Below are positions 40,577-46,263 of a DNA stretch of 46,263 bases, piece after piece. The notes beneath the pieces are model-generated. The model saw only the letters and a program-made list of their open reading frames with translations, was not told the origin of the DNA and searched no databases. The stretch is taken from the NCBI GenBank assembly GCA_007125175.1, contig SLDS01000130.1, positions 1 through 46,263 of the forward strand, in the 5' to 3' direction. This stretch comes from Flavobacteriales bacterium (lineage in GTDB: Bacteria; Bacteroidota; Bacteroidia; Flavobacteriales_D; Cryomorphaceae). The first letter of the stretch is position 1. Each line of letters opens with the position of its first letter. A program made the position numbers and the translations under genes.

Positions 40577-41950
40577 ATGCACAAAGAAGCCGCTATACGA
40601 GAACCCCTCATACTGGGCGATAAAAGCTACCACGACATCACCAATGATGTAGTAGGCCCGATTGAAGGAAAAGCATCCAAAACCTGGTACCTGCTGGTCA
40701 GCATCGCTGGTCTCATCAGCTTATGGGGCCTGGGGTGCATCGTTTACCTCATAGCTACCGGTATCGGTGTATGGGGCCTCAACAAGACTGTAGGTTGGGC
40801 ATGGGACATCACCAACTTTGTATGGTGGGTAGGTATCGGCCATGCTGGAACCCTCATTTCCGCAGTGCTTTTGCTCTTCAGGCAAAAGTGGCGCATGGCC
40901 ATCAACCGCTCAGCGGAAGCTATGACCATTTTTGCAGTAATGATGGCAGCCCTCTTTCCCGGTATCCACATGGGTAGGATCTGGGTAGCTTATTGGGTGC
41001 TTCCTTTGCCCAATACCTTTGGTTCGCTTTGGGTGAACTTTAATTCGCCTCTGCTTTGGGACGTATTCGCCATTAGTACCTACTTCAGCGTATCGCTGGT
41101 ATTCTGGTACATCGGTTTGATCCCTGACTTTGCGACCATACGCGACCGCATGACCAAGCCCCTGGCAAAGAAGATCTACGGTATTCTAAGCTTCGGGTGG
41201 TCGGGTAAGGCCAAGAACTGGACCCGCTTTGAAGAGGTATCACTGGTGCTGGCCGGTCTGGCTACGCCTCTTGTATTCTCGGTACACTCCATCGTATCAT
41301 TCGACTTTGCCACCAGTGTGATACCCGGTTGGCACACCACCATCTTCCCGCCTTACTTCGTGTCGGGAGCTGTATTTTCAGGCTTTGCGATGGTACTCAC
41401 CCTGCTCCTCATCATGCGCAAGGTGATGCGCCTTGAGAATTACATCACCATCAAGCACGTGGAGTACATGAATATCGTGATCATCGTGACGGGTTCTATC
41501 GTTGGTGTGGCCTACATCACAGAGCTCTTCATTTCGTGGTACAGCGGTGTTGAGTACGAGTCCTATGCTTTTATCAACCGCTTCAGCGGCCCTTACTTCT
41601 GGGCTTACTGGGCCATGATGACCTGCAATGTGATCTCGCCCCAGCTCTTCTGGTTCAAAAAGCTCCGAACTAACCTCACCTTTACATTTATCATTTCGAT
41701 TGTGGTGAACATAGGTATGTGGTTCGAGCGGTTCGTGATCATCGTTACCTCTATCCACAGAGATTATGTGCCTTCGAGCTGGTCGATGTTTTACCCAACC
41801 TGGGTTGATATTGGAATATTCATCGGAACGATTGGTATATTCTTTACCCTCTTTCTGCTCTTTGCGCGCTTCTTCCCGGTGCTCGCACTCAATGAATTGA
41901 AAACAATCCTGAAAGTTTCAGGTGAGAAATACAAAAAAGAAGATCACTAA
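40577..41950 (+). CDS. actC: Alternative complex III subunit C, NrfD-like quinol-binding membrane protein
   Basis: The 457-aa membrane protein of the NrfD/PsrC family has about ten helices. After a cytosolic start (EPLILGDKSYHDITNDV), helix 1 is WYLLVSIAGLISLWGLGCIVYLIA. The family segment WVGIGHAGTLISAVLLLFRQKWR contains the His expected near the quinol site. Later segments include ALFPGIHMGR and VFSVHSIVSFDFATSVIPGWHTTIFPPYFV. ActC and ActF are the two related quinol-side subunits; ActC is considered the main site. The stop overlaps the actD start by one base (TAATG), indicating coupling. Confidence 0.95.
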   Translation: MHKEAAIREPLILGDKSYHDITNDVVGPIEGKASKTWYLLVSIAGLISLWGLGCIVYLIATGIGVWGLNKTVGWAWDITNFVWWVGIGHAGTLISAVLLLFRQKWRMAINRSAEAMTIFAVMMAALFPGIHMGRIWVAYWVLPLPNTFGSLWVNFNSPLLWDVFAISTYFSVSLVFWYIGLIPDFATIRDRMTKPLAKKIYGILSFGWSGKAKNWTRFEEVSLVLAGLATPLVFSVHSIVSFDFATSVIPGWHTTIFPPYFVSGAVFSGFAMVLTLLLIMRKVMRLENYITIKHVEYMNIVIIVTGSIVGVAYITELFISWYSGVEYESYAFINRFSGPYFWAYWAMMTCNVISPQLFWFKKLRTNLTFTFIISIVVNIGMWFERFVIIVTSIHRDYVPSSWSMFYPTWVDIGIFIGTIGIFFTLFLLFARFFPVLALNELKTILKVSGEKYKKEDH

Positions 41951-42507
41951 TGGCTAAAGCTCCTCAAATGACTCATGTGGTTCATGCGATGTTTGACGAT
42001 GACCACAAGCTGCTCGACGCAGCGCGAAACATTGTAGCCAAGGGAGTGAAGGTGAAAGATGTGTACTCGCCCTTTCCCATTCACGGTCTCGACCCGGTAA
42101 TCGGCGTGAAGCGCACGCGCATGGCGATCGTGTCTTTCATGTTTGGCATGACCGGCTTGTCTCTGGCATTGCTCGGAATGTGGTACTTCATGGTTTACGA
42201 TTGGCCGATGAACATCGGTGGAAAGCCGAGCTTCTCGCTGCTAGAGAATTTGCCAGCATTTGTTCCGGTGAGCTTTGAGTTTACCGTGCTCTGTGCAGCC
42301 CATGGTATGGCGATCACCTACCTTTTGCGCAATGGTACCCTTCCGGGAATGCCTGCGGTGAACCCCGATCCGCGCACCACTGATGATAAGTTTGTCATGG
42401 AAATCACCAATGTGGAAAATCCCGGTATGGACATGGCCGAGCTTAGTGACCTCCTCAAGGAAGAAGGTGCCATAGAAATCAATCAAAAAAGCCTTTCTGC
42501 GAAATGA
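41950..42507 (+). CDS. actD: Alternative complex III subunit D (DUF3341)
   Basis: The 185-aa DUF3341 protein has a soluble N-terminal domain (HVVHAMFDDDHKLLDAARNIVAKGVKVKDVYSPFPIHGLD split over the fold). Two transmembrane helices follow (MAIVSFMFGMTGLSLALLGMWYFMV and PVSFEFTVLCAAHGMAITYLL). It is a small structural subunit of ACIII without cofactors. It overlaps actC by one base and actE by four (ATGA), so these three are translationally coupled. Confidence 0.94.
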   Translation: MAKAPQMTHVVHAMFDDDHKLLDAARNIVAKGVKVKDVYSPFPIHGLDPVIGVKRTRMAIVSFMFGMTGLSLALLGMWYFMVYDWPMNIGGKPSFSLLENLPAFVPVSFEFTVLCAAHGMAITYLLRNGTLPGMPAVNPDPRTTDDKFVMEITNVENPGMDMAELSDLLKEEGAIEINQKSLSAK

Positions 42508-43139
42508 AGCTGTTGAAAATGTACACCCGCATAGGTCTACTCACATTGATGAGTGCTTTGATTTTGAGCTCCTGCATACGCGACGAACAGAGCCCCGGAT
42601 ATGAGTACACCCCTGACATGTATCGAAGCCCGGCGATCGAGGCTTATGTAGACTATGGCGAAATTCGCGATACCATACGCTACGAGAAGATGCACCAAAT
42701 CAGTGCGCGAAAGCCTGTTCCTGGCACCATTCAATTCAGCGACAATGCCATGAATGACATGCCTTACTCCATTCCCAATACCTTTGATGGGTATGAATTG
42801 GCGGGTAAGACGGTTACTTCTCCCTTGGAGTCTACAGACGACATCGTGGATGCGGGCGCGAAGATTTACACCAACTTTTGCGTGCAGTGCCATGGAAAAG
42901 ACGGACAAGGTGACGGCCCAGTGGTGGTGAATGGAAATCATCCCGCACCCCAACCTTTTAACAAGGGCTTGAAGGATTTGCCGGAAGGCAAAATGTTTCA
43001 CACACTTACCTATGGCAAAGGTGCCATGGGCTCGCACGCCTCACAGCTCACCAAAGAGGAGCGCTGGAAGGTGGTAGCTTTCGTCAAAACCTTGCAAAAG
43101 AAAGGTGAGGCCGAGGGTAAAGACGAAGAGAAAGAATAG
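42504..43139 (+). CDS. actE: Alternative complex III subunit E, monoheme cytochrome c lipoprotein
   Basis: The 211-aa lipoprotein has signal GLLTLMSALILSSC (lipobox LSSC). A tail-like segment, DMYRSPAIEAYVDYG, is shared among ActE proteins. A single cytochrome c domain follows, with CVQCHGKDGQGDGPV and the axial Met in GKGAMGSHASQL. It passes electrons between the ActA hemes and a downstream acceptor, plausibly the aa3 oxidase encoded in the same operon. The C-terminus is a charged tail (EGKDEEKE). Confidence 0.94.
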   Translation: MKLLKMYTRIGLLTLMSALILSSCIRDEQSPGYEYTPDMYRSPAIEAYVDYGEIRDTIRYEKMHQISARKPVPGTIQFSDNAMNDMPYSIPNTFDGYELAGKTVTSPLESTDDIVDAGAKIYTNFCVQCHGKDGQGDGPVVVNGNHPAPQPFNKGLKDLPEGKMFHTLTYGKGAMGSHASQLTKEERWKVVAFVKTLQKKGEAEGKDEEKE

Positions 43140-43160
43140 GCAGCATTTGGACAAAGTACT

Positions 43161-43173
43161 GTCTGAATCAGAC
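43161..43173 (+). other. Short intercistronic hairpin between actE and actF
   Basis: GTCTG-AAT-CAGAC forms a compact five-pair hairpin in the 69-base gap, without a T run. It may influence mRNA processing or relative subunit expression. This is the widest gap inside the act genes. Low significance without comparison. Confidence 0.3.
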
Positions 43174-43208
43174 TTAAGAAGGAATAAACCGAACAAAATA
43201 CAACAAGA

Positions 43209-44489
43209 ATGAATTTTGTATTTTCTAACAAAGCCAAACTCGCCACCTACGTTCTCATCGCGATAGGGGCGCTGACTTTGATTCTCGGCATTTTTGCCGA
43301 TACCAGCGATCATTACGGTAGGCTGTGGTCCAATATCATGATCAATGGTTTTTACTTTTTCGGGATCGCTCTCGGGGCTTTGTTTTTCTACGCCCTATCC
43401 TTTGCCACCGAAACTGCCTGGACGGTGATGCTGCGCCGCGTCATGGAAGGGGTCTTCTCCTTCATTCCGGTAGGAGCAGTCGTATTGGCTGTGGTATTCA
43501 TTGGTGCCACATTCCACTGGAATCACATTTATCACTGGATGGATGATGCCACCATCAGCAAGTACGTGGCAGAGTCGAGCATCGGCAGCGATCACCCACA
43601 GTATTTCTCAACGGCTGAAAAAGCCGAAAAGGCTGGCGAAACCGCAGTGCTCAACGCCGATTATGACCCAATCATCGGCAATAAAACGGCATACCTGAAT
43701 ACTCCATTCTTCTGGATCAGAACCCTCGTGTATTTTGCAACTTTTATACTCTTCGCCCGCTGGTTCCGCAAGCGATCGCTGATGGAGGATGAAAACGGCA
43801 GCTTGGATCTCCATTTCAAGGGCTATAAACGGGGAGCGCTCTTCTTGGTGCTTTTTGCGGTATTTTCTTCTACCCTCAGCTGGGACTGGGTGATGTCCAT
43901 CGATACCCACTGGTTCAGCACCCTCTTTGGCTGGTATGCCTTCTCGGGTATGTGGGTATCGGCCATGAATGTGCTCGCCGTCCTATCCCTTTATCTCATT
44001 TCCAAAGGCTATCTCAAGGATATCAACTCCAGTCATATACACGATTTGGGTAAGTGGGTATTTGCCTTGAGCTTTTTGTGGACATACCTGTGGTTCTCTC
44101 AATTCATGCTTATCTGGTACTCCAATATTCCGGAGGAGGTGACCTATTTCATCACGCGAATTGAGGAATATAAAGTACCATTTTTTGGCATGATGCTTAT
44201 CAACTTTGCCGTGCCTATGTTGTTTCTAATGTCTAGAGACGCAAAGAGAAATCCAAAGTTTTTGATCACTGTGGGAACCATCATTTTCATTGGACATTTC
44301 ATGGATGTATACATGATGATTACTCCCGGAGTGCTTTTTGAGCACTGGCACTTTGGCTGGATGGAAATCGGGCTCTTCCTGGGTTTCACAGGCCTTTTTG
44401 TGAACCGTGTACTGACTGCACTGACCAAAGCATCACTGGTACCGAAGCAATCTCCTTATTTGGGCGAAAGCCAACACCACAGTATCTAA
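43209..44489 (+). CDS. actF: Alternative complex III subunit F, membrane protein
   Basis: The 426-aa polytopic protein is related to ActC (about ten helices). Helix 1 is LATYVLIAIGALTLILGIFA. Recognisable family segments are NIMINGFYFFGIALGALFFYAL, FHWNHIYHWMD, FSSTLSWDWVMSIDTHWFSTLFGWY and WFSQFMLIWYSNIPEE. It pairs with ActC in the membrane and may take part in proton movement. It starts 69 bases after actE and is followed by coxB after 31 bases. Confidence 0.94.
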   Translation: MNFVFSNKAKLATYVLIAIGALTLILGIFADTSDHYGRLWSNIMINGFYFFGIALGALFFYALSFATETAWTVMLRRVMEGVFSFIPVGAVVLAVVFIGATFHWNHIYHWMDDATISKYVAESSIGSDHPQYFSTAEKAEKAGETAVLNADYDPIIGNKTAYLNTPFFWIRTLVYFATFILFARWFRKRSLMEDENGSLDLHFKGYKRGALFLVLFAVFSSTLSWDWVMSIDTHWFSTLFGWYAFSGMWVSAMNVLAVLSLYLISKGYLKDINSSHIHDLGKWVFALSFLWTYLWFSQFMLIWYSNIPEEVTYFITRIEEYKVPFFGMMLINFAVPMLFLMSRDAKRNPKFLITVGTIIFIGHFMDVYMMITPGVLFEHWHFGWMEIGLFLGFTGLFVNRVLTALTKASLVPKQSPYLGESQHHSI

Positions 44490-44520
44490 CACGGAATAGA
44501 GAACAGAATAATACCCGGAT

Positions 44521-45741
44521 ATGGACAAATTACTTTTGGTATTCATCGTCGTTTTGATCATCATCAGCATCGCGCAGATCGCTAAGATGTATCAGATTAC
44601 CTCCAGCATTTCTAAGAAGCGTGAGGAGGATATCTCTCCAGGCACCAATCGGATCAATGCCAATCTCCTGCTCTTCTTCATGATAGCGCTCTTTGTCACC
44701 TTCATTTGGCAATTAATTGCTTTCAAGGATGTGCTCTTGCCTGTGCCTGCATCGGAGCATGGAGCCCTTACAGATCGGCTCTTCAATATCAACTGGTTGA
44801 TCCTGATTCCGGCTTTCTTTATTGTGAATTTCTTGCTCTTCTTCTTTGCATGGAAATACCGCTACAACAAGGAGAGGAAGGCACTCTATCTGGCACACAA
44901 CAATACGCTGGAGATGGTTTGGACCATCATACCGAGCATAGTGCTGGTCTTTATTATCATCTATGGATTGGTGACTTGGAATAAGATCATGGACGATCCT
45001 TCCGAAGATGCAATTCAGGTGGAGCTTTATTCCAAGCAGTTCGACTGGACGGCCCGCTATGCCGGAAGTGACGGCGTAATGGGTGAGGCGAGCTTTTCTG
45101 TCATTTCACCCAGCAATCCATTGGGCTTGATCACCGAAGAAACCCTCGACGAGCAAATCGAAGAACTCAATAAGGAAATCAAACGACTGGAAGAGCGCAT
45201 TGCCAATGAGATCATTCCCGATGGACGTGTCAAGGAGCTCAAGGAACGTATAGGTATGCGCAAGCGACAGCGTGCCCGGGTGATCAATTACCGGCAGAGC
45301 GGTGCGGACTTTTCAACTGCGCTCGATGACAAAGTAGTGCGCGGTGAGTTTCATATCCCTGTCGGCAAAGAGGTGAATTTCCAGATCCGTTCGCGTGATG
45401 TGATTCACAGTGCTTACATGCCTCACTTCCGCGCCCAGATGAATGCTGTACCGGGCATGACGACACAGTTCACCTTTGTGCCTACTATCACAACCGACAG
45501 CATGCGCAGCATTCTCGACGATGAGGAATTCAACTTCGTACTGCTGTGTAACAAAGTGTGCGGTTCGGCGCATTACAACATGCAGATGGACATTATTGTA
45601 GACTCGGAGGCCGACTATAAAAAGTGGCTGGACGAACAGAAAACCTTCGCAAGTGTTCTTGGTTTAGATCAAGAGCCATCTTTCGCAGAAGAGGAGATGG
45701 AGGAAAGTGAAGAAGAAAGTAAAATTGCGCAAAACAACTAG
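44521..45741 (+). CDS. coxB: Cytochrome c oxidase subunit II with coiled-coil insertion
   Basis: The 406-aa subunit II carries the binuclear CuA centre. The site reads CNKVCGSAHYNM (near 342-353, C-x3-C-x3-H-x2-M), with the first His in DVIHSAYMPHFRAQMNAVPGM. Four hydrophobic segments precede the CuA domain (for example LLLVFIVVLIIISIAQI and TIIPSIVLVFIIIYGLVTW), two more than in classical subunit II. Between the two halves of the CuA domain is an insertion of about 55 residues predicted as coiled coil (EQIEELNKEIKRLEERIA ... ERIGMRKRQRARVI). No C-terminal cytochrome c domain is present, so this is aa3- rather than caa3-type. The tail is very acidic. Confidence 0.94.
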   Translation: MDKLLLVFIVVLIIISIAQIAKMYQITSSISKKREEDISPGTNRINANLLLFFMIALFVTFIWQLIAFKDVLLPVPASEHGALTDRLFNINWLILIPAFFIVNFLLFFFAWKYRYNKERKALYLAHNNTLEMVWTIIPSIVLVFIIIYGLVTWNKIMDDPSEDAIQVELYSKQFDWTARYAGSDGVMGEASFSVISPSNPLGLITEETLDEQIEELNKEIKRLEERIANEIIPDGRVKELKERIGMRKRQRARVINYRQSGADFSTALDDKVVRGEFHIPVGKEVNFQIRSRDVIHSAYMPHFRAQMNAVPGMTTQFTFVPTITTDSMRSILDDEEFNFVLLCNKVCGSAHYNMQMDIIVDSEADYKKWLDEQKTFASVLGLDQEPSFAEEEMEESEEESKIAQNN

Positions 45742-45755
45742 TAAAAGCGAGATTA

Positions 45756-46263
45756 TGGCATCTCTTACAGAAGTAAAAACAGACTCTCACGCTTCCGATC
45801 ACGGTCATGCTCACCACGAGGAGAGTTTCGTGTCGAAGTATATTTTTTCACAGGATCACAAGATGATCTCCAAGCAGTTTTTGATAACTGCGGTATTCAT
45901 GGGGGTTATTGCGATGGCCCTTTCAACCTTTTTCCGCTTGCAGTTGGCTTGGCCGGGTGAAAGTTTTGGAATTCTCAACTACTTTCTTGGTGATCGCTGG
46001 GCTCCAGATGGAATCCTTGACCGCAATATGTACCTCTCCTTGGTTACCATTCACGGTACCATCATGGTATTTTTCGTCTTGACAGGAGGGTTGAGCGGCA
46101 CCTTCAGTAATTTGTTGATTCCACTACAAATTGGTGCCCGTGACATGGCGAGCGGCTTCCTGAATATGCTCTCATACTGGTTTTTCTTTGTGTCGAGCGT
46201 AATTATGGTGGCTTCACTTTTCGTGGAAACGGGAGCTGCGAGCAGTGGATGGACCGTGTATCC
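45756..46263 (+). CDS. coxA: Cytochrome c oxidase subunit I (C-terminus beyond window)
   Basis: The heme-copper catalytic subunit is cut off by the right edge after 169 codons. The start at 45756, 14 bases after coxB, gives a His-rich soluble N-terminus (HASDHGHAHHEESF). SKYIFSQDHKMISKQFLITAVFMGV is helix 1. Helix 2 contains LVTIHGTIMVFFVLTGGLSGTF, with the His that binds low-spin heme a, and then LIPLQIGARDMA. Residues of the CuB/heme a3 site are outside the window. Confidence 0.95.

Overview
The window reads as one contig of a Bacteroidota (Bacteroidetes) chromosome of moderate GC content. Four things support this: an alternative complex III (actABCDEF) plus aa3-type cytochrome oxidase locus; a choice-of-anchor L/SprB-repeat surface protein; GWxTD, DUF4369-TlpA and FAS1 lipoproteins; and promoters of the phylum-specific form TTG-N19-TAnnTTTG. 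No rRNA, tRNA, CRISPR array, prophage or intact insertion sequence was seen. I cannot fix the family or genus.

Layout. At 1-3299 (minus) lies a giant secreted adhesin-like protein whose C-terminus is beyond the window edge, preceded by a small secreted protein. At 3815-9572 (minus) a tight run encodes a BamA/TamA-type outer-membrane protein, an L,D-transpeptidase, RmuC, a GWxTD protein and RlmB. A 44-residue lipoprotein is transcribed divergently from it. At 10100-13298 are an OsmC protein (minus), an outer-membrane-like protein directly abutting lipA, and gap (plus). A 190-bp inverted-repeat element (MITE-like) touches the stop codon of gap. At 13590-18886 (minus) are lpxK, purine nucleoside phosphorylase, gatB and a TlpA-like thioredoxin, all overlapping, followed by lpxH. 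At 19024-20931 (plus) are a Nif3-like protein and a coiled-coil protein whose C-terminal zinc ribbon has lost all four cysteines. They end at a strong bidirectional terminator facing a radical SAM/SPASM gene (minus).

At 22305-26557 (plus) are an RND/MMPL exporter, rfbA and a polyprenyl synthase. At 26624-28641 (minus) are a TIGR01777 NAD(P)-binding protein and a two-domain FAS1 lipoprotein. At 28875-30527 (plus) is a large secreted MORN/YwqK-like repeat protein. At 30712-35163 (plus) is the rimP-nusA-infB operon. Its promoter is followed at once by a terminator-shaped hairpin, and this hairpin lies inside the longest rimP reading frame. A SPOR-domain protein follows (minus). From 36056 to the right edge is the respiratory operon actA-actB-actC-actD-actE-actF-coxB-coxA (coxA partial). 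It has its own well-formed promoter and a roughly 160-nt leader that also carries a terminator-like hairpin.

How the genes work together. The respiratory operon encodes a quinol:cytochrome c oxidoreductase (ACIII) coupled to an aa3 oxidase. The lpxH/lpxK, Omp85-like, L,D-transpeptidase and rfbA genes serve envelope biogenesis. The rimP-nusA-infB cluster couples ribosome maturation, transcription elongation and translation initiation. The most interesting observations are regulatory or structural rather than a new gene system: two candidate attenuator leaders, the MITE-like element, the cysteine-free zinc ribbon and a shared leaderless promoter/start arrangement. No intergenic stretch exceeds 300 bases.
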